From: an uncultured Paracoccaceae bacterium
Lineage (GTDB): Bacteria > Pseudomonadota > Alphaproteobacteria > Rhodobacterales > Rhodobacteraceae
Direction of reading: 5' to 3'
DNA: 64,000 bases
Assembly (NCBI GenBank): GCA_947503925.1
Contig: CANNFQ010000001.1
Location: 992,001-1,056,000 of the forward strand
This document shows, one piece after another, positions 10,870-19,697 of this stretch (positions are counted from its first letter, which is position 1; each line of letters starts with the position of its first letter). A program made the position numbers and the translations under genes. Below the pieces are notes generated by a model. That model was not told where the DNA came from. It ran no database searches and saw only the letters and a list, made by a program, of their open reading frames with translations.

Positions 10870-10893
10870 TGTTCGCTAGATAGTGAGCGAACA
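10870..10893. promoter_or_regulatory. Candidate GlpR operator in the glpD/glpR divergent promoter
   Basis: A perfect inverted repeat TGTTCGCT-N8-AGCGAACA lies between glpD and the DeoR-family gene. Further TTCGC half-sites are at about 10815 (TTGTTCGCAA) and 10946. Position and symmetry suit a DeoR/GlpR operator controlling both directions. The link to this regulator is inferred from position. Confidence 0.65.
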
Positions 10894-10970
10894 GAAAACG
10901 AATGCATTTTCTATTTAAATTAAAGACGATTTTACTTGCCGCTTTTTCGCTCTTGATCCAAACCGAACAC

Positions 10971-11729
10971 ATGGACACAGCAACACGGCATGATCTGATC
11001 CGGCAAGAGGCGCGCCAGCATGGCAAAGTGTCTGCCACCGATCTGGCGATCAATCTGGGCGTAGCGGTGCAGACGATCAGGCGTGATCTGCGCCAGCTTT
11101 GCGCAACCGGCGTGTTGGAACGGGTGCATGGCGGGGCTGTTTTGCCGTCTGGCGTCAGCAATATCGGCTATGGCGACAGACGGGCACTGAACCGCGACGT
11201 TAAAATACGCATCGCCCGCCATGTCGCCCAGATGATCCCCGATCAGGCATCGCTATTTTTGAACATCGGCACCACGACAGAGGCCGTGGCCCACGCCCTG
11301 CGCCACCACCGGCAACTAATGGTGGTGACCAACAATCTGAATGTCGCAAATATTCTGGCTGACAGCCCCGGATGCGACGTTGTTGTTGCTGGCGGTTCGC
11401 TGCGGCGATCTGATGGTGGACTGGTCGGCGATCTGGCGGCCATCGCGATCAGCCGGTTCAAGGTTGATTTCGCAATCATCGGCGCATCTGCCATCGATCT
11501 GTCTGGCGACCTGCTTGATTTCGACCCAGAGGAGGTCAGAGTCAGCCAGCAAATCATCGCTGCCGCGCGGACTTCCATCCTGGTAGCCGATAGCAGTAAA
11601 TTCACCCGCAAGGCCCCGGTGAAAATCGCCTCACTGGAACAGGTGGATCACTTCGTGACGGATCGTGTCCCCTCCGAAGCACTGCTCAATCAATGCGCGG
11701 ATTGGACGACACGACTGCAACGGGTGTGA
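10971..11729 (+). CDS. glpR: DeoR family regulator, probable glycerol-3-phosphate repressor
   Basis: A 252-residue protein. The N-terminal DeoR helix-turn-helix is GKVSATDLAINLGVAVQTIRRDLRQLCATGVLERVHGGAV (about residues 17-56), and the C-terminal sugar-phosphate-sensing domain contains FLNIGTTTEAVAHAL and the DSSKF motif near residue 210. Divergence from glpD-glpK and the intervening palindrome argue that it senses glycerol 3-phosphate and represses glp genes. The start is uncertain: an ATG at 10902 is in frame but would add a hydrophobic 23-residue tail atypical of the family, while neither start has a strong ribosome binding site. Confidence 0.85.
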   Translation: MDTATRHDLIRQEARQHGKVSATDLAINLGVAVQTIRRDLRQLCATGVLERVHGGAVLPSGVSNIGYGDRRALNRDVKIRIARHVAQMIPDQASLFLNIGTTTEAVAHALRHHRQLMVVTNNLNVANILADSPGCDVVVAGGSLRRSDGGLVGDLAAIAISRFKVDFAIIGASAIDLSGDLLDFDPEEVRVSQQIIAAARTSILVADSSKFTRKAPVKIASLEQVDHFVTDRVPSEALLNQCADWTTRLQRV

Positions 11730-12244
11730 GTTTTGCTTTGGATCGGAATTCAATGTCGGTTTCGAGCCAATATTGTTGAAAAACTCCGGTTTTCGCGAAA
11801 ATGGGTGAAAAACCTGCCCATAGAAGGTCTCTCCGAAAATTCGTCGAGGGGGGCGGCCCAAGACCAACGTTGGCAATGTCCGGCGCTCTCAGAGGCTTCA
11901 CTGGGTAGTCCGTTTCAATTTGGCCGTCGCAACGCATTCTGGGGTCCATTGCGGGAGAGTGTGGAATCCTACGCTCTCATGAGCGTTTTTGGAATTCCCG
12001 ACACAATAAGACTACCCCACCGGTGCGGGATGGTCAAAGTGATGTAGCCTGTGCATGGCGCTGGAGACGTGCGTGTCGAACCGATGGTTGTCATGCTCTC
12101 ATCCGCGGGTTGGTTACCGCCTTACCTAATACGATGCGGGCTTACCTCTGTCTAAGGCCGGAGATTCATCCGATAGTACGCCGAGGGTTTCCCTATCATT
12201 GGCCGCCATCTCCAGCGTTCTGCATAGGCAGATGTTTGACCCGA
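11730..12244. other. Non-coding decayed region, probably IS-derived
   Basis: No credible gene. It contains a perfect palindrome TTTTCGCGAAAA (11790-11801) next to TTGTTGAAAAACTC, which looks like the terminus of another insertion sequence. A terminator-like hairpin ACGCTC-TCAT-GAGCGT with a T-run follows at 11971-11990. The last ~250 bp are the sequence downstream of the broken IS110-family transposase and may be its non-coding end. The nature of the 11750-11960 part is uncertain. Confidence 0.45.
11971..11990 (+). terminator. Terminator-like hairpin
   Basis: ACGCTC and GAGCGT form a 6-bp stem with a TCAT loop, followed by five Ts. It is 240 bp beyond the glpR stop, on the same strand. It could end glpR transcripts or belong to the end of the decayed insertion sequence. 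Confidence 0.45.
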
Positions 12245-13355
12245 TCAGGCGGGTAACGGTGTTTTCCGCGCAATATCACATATGAAGCCTGCCAGTTCGC
12301 GCGCGATGGCCGACAGCACCCGCGGTTGCGGTTTGCCTGCTCGACTGAGATGGCGGAACCGTTTGCACAGGCGGGTCTATGCTCTCCAGCCGATATCCCT
12401 GATCTCCTGTGGCAGATGGGCCGAGCGCTTCAGATATGGGTGCCCCTCTTTCGGTGGGTGCCGGTAGGACCATCCTGCTTCGACCAGCATGGTTCGGGCC
12501 AAGGCATTGCCGGTCTTGGTCAGTCGTCCACGTCGTGTCGTCGAACCGCTTAAATGTTCACTCGGAACCAATCCCAGCCAGGCCATGAGCTGACGCGGGT
12601 TGTCAAAGCGGGTAATGTCGCCGATCTCAGCCACCACGGTTGTAGCGATGGTCGTGTTTATCCCTCGCAGGGCGCGCAAGGCATCAACAACTGGGGCAAA
12701 ATGCCAACCCGGGATCGCATCTTCAATAGCCTGGTCCAGCGTTGCGACCCGGACCTCACATTGATCAATGGCACGCTGCAACTCTTGGAAGGCAAGCTGC
12801 TGATGTTGATAAGGGAACCGGCGCAACTCGGCCAGCCAGCGGCTGTGGCGCATGGTCCAGTATTTACCGTTTTGATATTTCCGCCCGTGGCGAAGCAGAA
12901 AGCTGAGCAATTGTTGTTTGCCTACCTTCACGGCATCCTTCAGCTGCTTGCGTGTCCGGATCAAATCTCGCATCGCCTCCTGTTCCTCATCTGGCGTCCA
13001 GATTGCAGTTAATTCCCCCGCTCGCCAGAGCCGAGCCAGCATGATGGCATCGCGTCGGTCGGTCTTGATCCGATCTCCGGTCTTGCGCGGGATCATTGAT
13101 GGCGCGACAACAGCGCATTCAAACCCAAGTTTTGTCAGCAACCGATGCAGCCCATATCCACAGGGACCGGCTTCATAGCAGAAACTGGGTGTCTTCCCAG
13201 ACTCAGTCAGGGTTTTGGTCAACCGCAACACAGAATCACCAGAGAGAGAAAATTGTTCCGAAAAAGCGAAGCTCACCATGGCGACCCTCATTGGCAACGG
13301 CCACCGCAATCGTGTCCTTATGTACATCCAGACCCACGTAAAGCATTTTGTTCAT
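12245..13355 (-). pseudogene. IS110-family transposase, broken by a frameshift and an in-frame stop
   Basis: From the ATG at 13355 the product begins MNKMLYVGLDVHKDTIAVAV, the first segment of the DEDD (RuvC-like) domain with its first catalytic Asp. An extra base in the A4/T4 run at 13249-13252 shifts the frame; the rest continues as LSGDSVLRLTKTL to a C-terminal Tnp20 domain (LRGINTTIATTVVAEIGD, then PSEHLSGSTTRRG with the serine region). A TAG at 12377-12379 in place of a glutamine codon interrupts it again, after which the same frame continues (TRLCKRFRHLSRAGKPQPR) to TGA at 12245. Total length 370 codons plus one base. No intact copy is present to act in cis. Confidence 0.9.
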
Positions 13356-13980
13356 TTATGTTTCCTCTGTCGAACAAATCCATGTTCGCCGAGATAACCA
13401 CGGACGGTGTTACCGCCGCGAACGCTCATCTGGTCTGAGGGAAAGCCGCCGTTCAATCATAGCGCGGCAGATTCAACGAGAGACCGCATCTCGGTCATGC
13501 GTTTTCGTACTGCGCGCGCGAAGCACGATAGTCCCTGCAGGAGCTCGGTTTACGACGCTGCATGGCCGCGGAACTAGCTGCCATTCGTTCATCGCGCAGC
13601 GAAGTTACGGGCTACAAGGATCAAGTCGCGGACGAAGCGCTATTTCGCTGCGTTTGCGCAGGAGTCTGCTTTCGTGCACTTTGCGGACCTTCACCTTGGA
13701 ATGCACACAAGTTGCACAAATACAGTGGCTACGGCCTTGATTCGGACGGACGGTCTGTCCACTCCTCCATTGGTAAGGACGCGGGTGGAGGGTTCCAACT
13801 CAAAACTGCGGAAAATGCTGGCGTCGAGCTCATTTGATGATCCGCCATACGACGCCCAAATTACGGAGGGTCTGTCCTAAGAGGTATTTCAATAGGCTGA
13901 AAGTTCTCAGGACCGTCACAAAACAGTCATGCAAAAGATCTAAGGGTTTCTGCTGATTACTGCATACTTGGAGCGATCTA
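13356..13980. other. Non-coding stretch upstream of the dead transposase
   Basis: About 620 bp without a supportable gene. The short open frames here have no recognisable motif and no ribosome binding site. It includes the 5' flank of the IS110-family element, whose boundary I cannot fix because this family lacks conventional terminal inverted repeats. A stretch near 13863 (GAGGGTCTGTCCTAAGAGG) just before the aldo/keto reductase remnant looks like an insertion-sequence tip, but no mate was found. Confidence 0.4.
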
Positions 13981-14917
13981 TTGAAAGAAATCAATGCGCA
14001 AGATGGCTCAAAATCGTCTACACTCTGTTTCGAATGCATGCAATGTGGCGGTGCCGCCGATGCTGCGGCAAGCCAAACATGTTCGAAGCGTGCAAAGGGG
14101 CGGGCATTAACTTCTTTGACACCGCCCATACCTACACGGGCGGCTCCTCTGAGCGGATGTTGGGCCAGTTTGCAAAACTGGATCGCGAAGAGCAGATTGT
14201 AGCAACCAAGGCTGGCTATACCGGTGGTAGCGGCCGCAACAACATTATTCGACAATTCGATGAAAACCGCATTCGGCTTGGCCTCGACACAGTCGATATC
14301 CTTTATTTGCACCGCTGGGACCCGGAAACACCCTTGCAAGAGACTTTCGAGACTTTGGGCGCTTTGCTGCGATCAGGCAAAATTCGCTATATCGGCGTGT
14401 CAAACTTTGCTGCGTGGCAGGTGACGAAAGCTCAGGCGGCGGCAAATATTGCGGGAACGCGTATCGACATAATCCAGCCAATGTATTCGCTAGTCAAACG
14501 TCAGGCAGAGGTTGAACTGTTTCCAATGGTACTCTCAGAAGAGATCGCCGTCGCCCCTTATTCCCCCTTGGGAGTGGATTGCTGACGGGCAAGTATTTTT
14601 TGGGCGGGACGGGGCGTCTATCAACGGACAAACGCTATGCCGCCCGCTACAGTCAAAAATGGATGCTCGAGGCGGCACGTTCGTTGTCAGAACTGGCTGC
14701 TGAACTGGGCATCTACGCTGCCACGCTTTCCGTCGCCTGGGCCGCACAGAATGCTGCTGTAACAGCACCGATCATCAGCGCACGCAATGTCGAGCAATTG
14801 CAGCCTTCGTTGGACGCCAAAGACCTGATGTTGAGCGCGGAAGTTTATGCGCGCATGGAAACTTTGTCACCAAGACCTGCCCCAGCGACGGATCGGCTTG
14901 AGGAAGCCAGCAGTTAG
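13981..14917 (+). pseudogene. Aldo/keto reductase remnant with two frameshifts
   Basis: Three frames together read as one aldo/keto reductase. Frame one gives CGGAADAAASQ (residues about 23-32); near 14071-14080 it shifts to MFEACKGAGINFFDTAHTYTGGSSERMLG, which contains the catalytic Asp (FFDTA) and is followed by VDILYLHRWDPETPLQETFETL and GKIRYIGVSNFAAWQ. A lost base at about 14571-14576 interrupts YSPLGGGLLTGKY, and the C-terminus continues in the next frame to 14917. The first ~20 residues are also degenerate and there is no good start. The intact ancestor would be an NADPH-dependent oxidoreductase of about 310 residues. Confidence 0.85.
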
Positions 14918-15207
14918 GCTGGTCCGGGAATTTCGCCTTCCCAATGTTCGCCCATGGCCACAATGCATGATGTTCCGTTTGTGTAGGTCTGTACGATGAT
15001 CCAGTCACCGTTTCTTTCGGTCACCCAGATTTCAAGCAGAGTTTCAGGGTCCCGCAGGCCCCTCCCCTGACGTTCAGCGCCCAGAGCATTCGTCAGCATA
15101 TGCGCCATCCGAGTGCTGTCATCACAACTGACATCCGTCATTTGCGCGTCCGCAAGTGCGGGATACGAGAAACCGAAAGACGCAGTCAGCGCACATCGAA
15201 CAAGCAT
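14914..15207 (-). CDS. Small exported protein, possibly phosphate-regulated
   Basis: A 97-residue protein with a probable signal peptide MLVRCALTASFGFSYPALADAQ. The mature part contains two cysteines (VSCDD and TSCIV) that could form a disulfide, and the stretch LLEIWVTERNGDWIIVQTYTNGTSCIVAMGEHWEG, which I recognise only as a type of small periplasmic protein common in Rhodobacteraceae. It has no catalytic motif. It is divergent from phnC, and a strong PHO-box-like sequence (15239-15256) oriented towards this gene lies 32 bp upstream of its ATG, so it may be induced with the phosphonate genes. There is no clear ribosome binding site. Confidence 0.7.
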   Translation of the reverse strand: MLVRCALTASFGFSYPALADAQMTDVSCDDSTRMAHMLTNALGAERQGRGLRDPETLLEIWVTERNGDWIIVQTYTNGTSCIVAMGEHWEGEIPGPA

Positions 15208-15238
15208 ATGAGATATTTAATCGTCTGATTTTCAAAAT

Positions 15239-15256
15239 GTAACAGATTTATGAAAC
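15239..15256 (-). promoter_or_regulatory. PHO-box-like direct repeat
   Basis: Read on the minus strand, GTTTCATAAATCTGTTAC matches the PhoB consensus CTGTCATAAATCTGTCAC at 15 of 18 positions and keeps the 11-bp repeat period. Its orientation and distance point to the small exported protein gene starting at 15207; it could also act on phnC at a distance. Confidence 0.65.
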
Positions 15257-15329
15257 CTTGTGGATAAATGTGATCCCAAGGCAATTTGTATCAGGCGTTG
15301 CAAAAGCCAGCGCCACTGGCGTTCTGAGA

Positions 15330-15347
15330 TTGTCATGTTTCATTTAC
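15330..15347 (+). promoter_or_regulatory. Weak PHO-box-like repeat upstream of phnC
   Basis: TTGTCAT-GTTT-CATTTAC has the 11-bp period of a PHO box; the first half matches 6 of 7 positions, the second 4 of 7. It lies about 80 bp before the phnC start in the phnC orientation. Confidence 0.45.
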
Positions 15348-15428
15348 TTTTATGTAAAGAATCTGAAGCAAAACCGTCATCAAACCGTAGCGTCCGCCGA
15401 TTACGCCCTCATCAAACAAGGGGGCGAT

Positions 15429-16244
15429 ATGCTGAAGATTGATAAGCTGACCAAGCAGTTCGGGGATAAAACGGCGGTAGATGCTGCCAACATCCTGGTG
15501 GAAAAACCGTCAATGATTGGGATCATTGGCCGTTCTGGTGCGGGTAAGTCAACGCTCTTGCGGATGGTCAATTGCCTGAGCGATGCCTCGCAGGGCACAA
15601 TTACCTTTGAGGGTGAAGAGATCACTAGGCTGCGGGGAGCCGCGCGGCGCAATTGGCAATCCCGATGCGCCATGATTTTCCAGCAGTTCAACCTCGTCCC
15701 CCGCATGGATGTGGTTTCAAACGTGCTGCACGGAAACCTGAACAAGCGGTCGACCTTCGCGACAATGTTCAACCTTTACCCGCAGTCAGATATCCACCGC
15801 GCCATCGAAATCCTTGACCGGCTCGGTATTGCCGAACAGGCCCCGAAACGGGCCGAAGCACTATCAGGCGGCCAGCAACAGCGCGTGGCGATTGCGCGCG
15901 CGCTGATGCAGGACCCGAAAATCATCCTCGCCGATGAACCGATCGCCAGCCTTGATCCGATGAATGCACAAGTGGTCATGCAGGCCCTGCGCCGCATCCA
16001 CGAAGAAGACGGGCGCATGGTCATCGCAAACCTCCATACGCTTGATACGGCGCGGCGCTATTGCGACCGGGTGATCGGGATGCGCGATGGGCGGATCGTC
16101 TTTGATGGCACGCCAGAGCAGCTGACCACCGGGGTCGCACGGGACATCTACGGGGCTGGCGCGGATTTTTCCGAAGCCGCCACCTCCACCGAAATCGAAA
16201 CACTGGACAGGCCCGAAATCCAAAAGGTGCACGCCTACGCCTGA
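15429..16244 (+). CDS. phnC: Phosphonate ABC transporter ATP-binding protein
   Basis: A 271-residue ABC ATPase. Walker A is GRSGAGKST (about residues 35-43), the Q-loop is in MIFQQFNLV, the signature is [15 protein letters not shown] and Walker B is [34 protein letters not shown] matches the H-loop region of PhnC. It energises import of phosphonates through the two PhnE permeases. The start at 15429 follows AAGGGGGCG; a long upstream in-frame extension is not conserved. First gene of phnC-D-E-E. Confidence 0.95.
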   Translation: MLKIDKLTKQFGDKTAVDAANILVEKPSMIGIIGRSGAGKSTLLRMVNCLSDASQGTITFEGEEITRLRGAARRNWQSRCAMIFQQFNLVPRMDVVSNVLHGNLNKRSTFATMFNLYPQSDIHRAIEILDRLGIAEQAPKRAEALSGGQQQRVAIARALMQDPKIILADEPIASLDPMNAQVVMQALRRIHEEDGRMVIANLHTLDTARRYCDRVIGMRDGRIVFDGTPEQLTTGVARDIYGAGADFSEAATSTEIETLDRPEIQKVHAYA

Positions 16245-16339
16245 GCCAGTTTCACCCTGCGCATCTGCTGCAGGCCACCTAAATCAACCCGCCCTCAATC
16301 AGCCGCATAGCGGTCGGGCAACACACCACGGAGATAACA

Positions 16340-17251
16340 ATGAAAAAGACCCTCGCACTGGCGCTTGCCGCCACCACAGCCCTCAGCACGGGCGCTTTTG
16401 CCCAAGACATCACCGAATTCCGCATCGGTATCCTCGGAGGTGAAAACGCCCAAGACCGGATGAACAGCTACCAGTGTCTGGCGGATTACACGACCGAAGC
16501 GCTCGGCGTCGAAACCAAGCTTTTCGCCCCAGCCGACTATAATGGCGTCATTCAGGGCCTTCTGGGTGGCACCATCGACATGGCATGGTTGGGCGCATCG
16601 TCCTATGCCGCAACATTTCTGCAGGATCCGGACGCGGTTGAGCCTGTTTTGATAAAGGTCAACCTTGATGGCTCCGTCGGTTACCATTCTATCGGCTTTG
16701 CCCGCGTGGATAGCGGCGTCACATCGCTGGATGACATGGAAGGCAAGGTGTTTGGTTTTGGTGATCCGAACTCCACATCTGGCTACCTGATCCCTTCCAT
16801 TGAGATCCCGCAGTACAAGGACGGCATCACCATGGAGTCCGGCGAATACTTCGGTAAAGTCAAATTCACAGGCGGTCATGAACAGACCATCGTCGCCGTG
16901 GACAACGGCGATATCGACGGCGGCGTGACGTGGGCCGATGGTCAAGGCAATTGGGAAGACGGCTACAATTCCGGCGCACTTCGCAAAGCGGTTGATGCAG
17001 GTCTCGTCGACATGAACGACATGGTCCAGATCTGGAAATCCAACGTAATACCCGAAGGCCCCGTCGTTCTGCGTCAAGCCTTGCCGGACGATGTCAAAGC
17101 TACAATGGTTGCACTGGTTGATGGCCTTTACGAAGCAGACCCTGAATGTGCCTATGGCGTGGCTGCGGGCGATACGCTGGGTTTCCAGCCGGTCACCCAT
17201 GAGATGTACGAAAGCATCGTAGCGGCACGCCAGTCCGTAATTGGAAACTAA
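16340..17251 (+). CDS. phnD: Phosphonate ABC transporter periplasmic binding protein
   Basis: A 303-residue exported protein. MKKTLALALAATTALSTGAFAQ is a clean signal peptide with an AxA-type cleavage site. The mature part contains FRIGILGGENAQDRM, TIDMAWLGASSYAATFLQ and KVFGFGDPNSTSGYLIPS, all PhnD-typical; the last supplies the serine/threonine cluster that binds the phosphonate group. It captures phosphonates in the periplasm and delivers them to PhnE. It lies 95 bp after phnC with ACGGAGATAACA before the ATG. Confidence 0.96.
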   Translation: MKKTLALALAATTALSTGAFAQDITEFRIGILGGENAQDRMNSYQCLADYTTEALGVETKLFAPADYNGVIQGLLGGTIDMAWLGASSYAATFLQDPDAVEPVLIKVNLDGSVGYHSIGFARVDSGVTSLDDMEGKVFGFGDPNSTSGYLIPSIEIPQYKDGITMESGEYFGKVKFTGGHEQTIVAVDNGDIDGGVTWADGQGNWEDGYNSGALRKAVDAGLVDMNDMVQIWKSNVIPEGPVVLRQALPDDVKATMVALVDGLYEADPECAYGVAAGDTLGFQPVTHEMYESIVAARQSVIGN

Positions 17252-17317
17252 GATAATTTTTATGACGCATCCGGTAGCCCTTTGGGGCTGCCGGTATTTC
17301 TTTGTCCGGGGGTCAGG

Positions 17318-18193
17318 ATGGCAGATATTTCACTGAGTGGCGCGCCACACCAAGTAGATGGCATTCAAGCCAGCTATATGGCGCAGCTACAGCGCCGCAG
17401 ACTCTATGGCGGACTCACTCTTCTGATTTTCGTCGTTCTGATGGTTTCCGGGTTCAATGTCGCAGATGACCGCAACGCTGGCGGTTTCTGGGAAGGATTG
17501 CATCAGATAGGCGATTACCCCGCCGATGTTCTTTCAGAGGCATGGGAAAAGCGCGCCGATCTGCCCGCCCTGATCGCCAAGTATTTTCCCGCCTTGGTGG
17601 AAACCATCAACATCGCTGCTGTCTCGACCCTGATCGGGGCAATTGGTGGCTTGTTCCTGTCGCTGCTCGGCACCCGCGGCTTGGCGCAATGGCCGCGTCT
17701 GATCCCCCTGTTCCGCCGCATCTCGGATTTCATGCGCGCCGTGCCCGAAATCGTCATCGCACTGGTTCTGATCTTTGTGCTCGGTGGTGGGCCCGTTCCC
17801 GCAATGATCGCAATTGCCATCCATACGGCCGGTGCACTGGCCAAGATGTTTTCCGAAGTTTCAGAAAACACCGACTTAAAAGCTGTCGAAGGACTGGCCT
17901 CCACAGGTACGACATGGTCGCAGCGGATGCTTCTGGGGGTGTTGCCGCAAGTCGCACCGAACTACGTGAGCTACACGCTGTTGCGATTTGAAATCAACAT
18001 CCGTGCCTCGGCAATCCTTGGATTTGTCGGCGCCGGTGGGCTTGGTTATGAGTTGCGAAACGCTATGGCCTGGGGGCCAGGACGTTTTGATGAAGCCGCC
18101 GCGATTTTCATCCTCCTGTTCGGCACAATCGTATTCTTCGATCAAGTGTCCAGCCGCTACCGCAATCGTTTGACTGAAGGACAAGGCCAATGA
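17318..18193 (+). CDS. phnE: Phosphonate ABC transporter permease (first PhnE)
   Basis: A 291-residue inner-membrane protein with about six membrane segments. The region EVSENTDLKAVEGLASTGTTWSQRMLLGVLPQVAP contains the EAA-type loop that contacts PhnC. The ATG at 17318 follows GGTCAGG. It overlaps the second permease gene by 4 bp, so the channel is probably a heterodimer of the two PhnE proteins rather than the homodimer seen with a single phnE. Confidence 0.95.
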   Translation: MADISLSGAPHQVDGIQASYMAQLQRRRLYGGLTLLIFVVLMVSGFNVADDRNAGGFWEGLHQIGDYPADVLSEAWEKRADLPALIAKYFPALVETINIAAVSTLIGAIGGLFLSLLGTRGLAQWPRLIPLFRRISDFMRAVPEIVIALVLIFVLGGGPVPAMIAIAIHTAGALAKMFSEVSENTDLKAVEGLASTGTTWSQRMLLGVLPQVAPNYVSYTLLRFEINIRASAILGFVGAGGLGYELRNAMAWGPGRFDEAAAIFILLFGTIVFFDQVSSRYRNRLTEGQGQ

Positions 18194-19503
18194 CCACTAT
18201 TGATCTGGACGCGACCAAGTTTGAGGCCGAAAAGCTCTTTCAGCGCAAACGCTTGATTGGCTTTGGCATCCCGGCGGTCATCGCAGTTTACTTCGTCTAT
18301 ATCTTCTTCGCGTTTGACCTGCCTGGTCTTGCCGGACGCGCCAATTTGGAAAACGCCGTGACGCTGGCTTCCGACAGCTGGTCCCACAAGGTGCATGTCA
18401 CCAGGGACAACCGATCGGGAGATGTGACCTATGCCGTCGAAGGCGAACGCAAGGGTACCTACCCAGAGGGCCAGCGCCCCGATTGGGTGAGGGGGGACGA
18501 AGTCATCGCCATCGATCTGGGCGGTGACATCATTGTGCGCTATCTGCCAGACAACCGGACCGAGATCGAAATTCCCGGCTTCCAACTGATTGAGGCGCAG
18601 GCCGAGGGGCGCACCGTCACGACCAACCTGCCCGATGATCTGCCCGATTGGGTTTCCGCCTCGGACCGCCGCGTGGGCATCACCACACCCGAAGGCCGAA
18701 TTACCTTGACGGGCGCTCGGACCGAGGTTTTCAATTATTTCCCCGGTTGGGAGCTGTTCTGGTTCACGCTCGACAGCCCCTACTACGGACAGTCCTTGGC
18801 CACGATCCTGTTTGGCGACCAGATCGACCCTGCGCGCGGCAATATCACTGGCGCAGTGTCCGATTGGTGGAACAACGCCATGTGGCGGCACAAGGATGTG
18901 GCTTGGGCCATTGGCGAGACGATCCTGATGGCCTTCCTTGGAACGATGGGGGCAGCCATCATCGCCCTGCCGTTGGGCTTTCTAGCAGCCAAACGGTTCT
19001 CGCCGTTGATGTTGGTGCGCGCTGCCACCCGCCGCCTGTTCGATTTTGTGCGCGGTGTCGATGCGCTGATCTGGACGGTGGTCCTGGCCCGTGCCTTTGG
19101 CCCGGGCCCGCTTACTGGCGCATTGGCAATCCTGATCACGGATACCGGCACCTTTGGCAAAATCTTCTCGGAGGCTTTGGAAAACGTGGATCAAAAGCAA
19201 ATCGAGGGCGTCGCCTCGACCGGAGCCAAGCCGCTGCAACGCTATCGCTTTGGCGTCATACCGCAGATTGTGCCGGTGCTTCTGGCCCAAATCCTTTACT
19301 TCCTTGAATCCAACACCCGCTCTGCCACCATCATCGGCGCGATCACGGGCGGCGGCATCGGGTTGATGCTGACCCAAGCGATCCAGACCCAGAAAGACTG
19401 GGAAGAAGTCGCCTATTACATCTCTCTGATCATCGCCATGGTGATGTTCATGGATTGGTTTTCAGGTTGGCTGCGCGGCAAGCTGATCGGGCGCAAAACC
19501 TGA
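18190..19503 (+). CDS. phnE: Phosphonate ABC transporter permease (second PhnE, long form)
   Basis: A 437-residue permease. A first membrane segment (IGFGIPAVIAVYFVYIFFAFDL) is followed by a roughly 180-residue soluble, probably periplasmic insert before the transport domain, which has the coupling loop EALENVDQKQIEGVASTGAKPLQRYRFGVIPQ. This long architecture is usual for the second PhnE in alphaproteobacteria. It shares a 4-bp overlap with the first phnE, and its TGA overlaps the ATG of the next small gene (TGATG). Confidence 0.94.
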   Translation: MTTIDLDATKFEAEKLFQRKRLIGFGIPAVIAVYFVYIFFAFDLPGLAGRANLENAVTLASDSWSHKVHVTRDNRSGDVTYAVEGERKGTYPEGQRPDWVRGDEVIAIDLGGDIIVRYLPDNRTEIEIPGFQLIEAQAEGRTVTTNLPDDLPDWVSASDRRVGITTPEGRITLTGARTEVFNYFPGWELFWFTLDSPYYGQSLATILFGDQIDPARGNITGAVSDWWNNAMWRHKDVAWAIGETILMAFLGTMGAAIIALPLGFLAAKRFSPLMLVRAATRRLFDFVRGVDALIWTVVLARAFGPGPLTGALAILITDTGTFGKIFSEALENVDQKQIEGVASTGAKPLQRYRFGVIPQIVPVLLAQILYFLESNTRSATIIGAITGGGIGLMLTQAIQTQKDWEEVAYYISLIIAMVMFMDWFSGWLRGKLIGRKT

Positions 19504-19697
19504 TGGCACGCATTCTTATCACCTCACTTCACCAAACGGGTGATCCGGTCATCACGCACGCAGGTCTTCACCGGACGAACAGACCGACCACGGACAAAAA
19601 TCGGGTCGCGGCAGGGATTATCGCTCTAGCAGAAGGCCTCACTCTTGAGCGAACCGGCAAGTTCTTTCGGTGGAATGGCGAGGAGCCCGCGTTTTGA
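19503..19697 (+). CDS. 64-residue protein of unknown function inside the phn operon
   Basis: A short frame encoding MARILITSLHQTGDPVITHAG to a C-terminus KFFRWNGEEPAF. Evidence that it is real is positional: its ATG overlaps the phnE stop (TGATG) and its TGA overlaps the TTG start of the following acetyltransferase gene, the tight coupling expected of a true cistron. It has no signal peptide, membrane segment or cysteine. I do not recognise a family; an RNA-level or translational-coupling role is also possible. Confidence 0.6.
   Translation: MARILITSLHQTGDPVITHAGLHRTNRPTTDKNRVAAGIIALAEGLTLERTGKFFRWNGEEPAF

Noticed and set aside
16295..17200. 301-codon minus-strand frame opposite phnD
   Set aside because: Antisense shadow of phnD, which has a signal peptide and clear family motifs.
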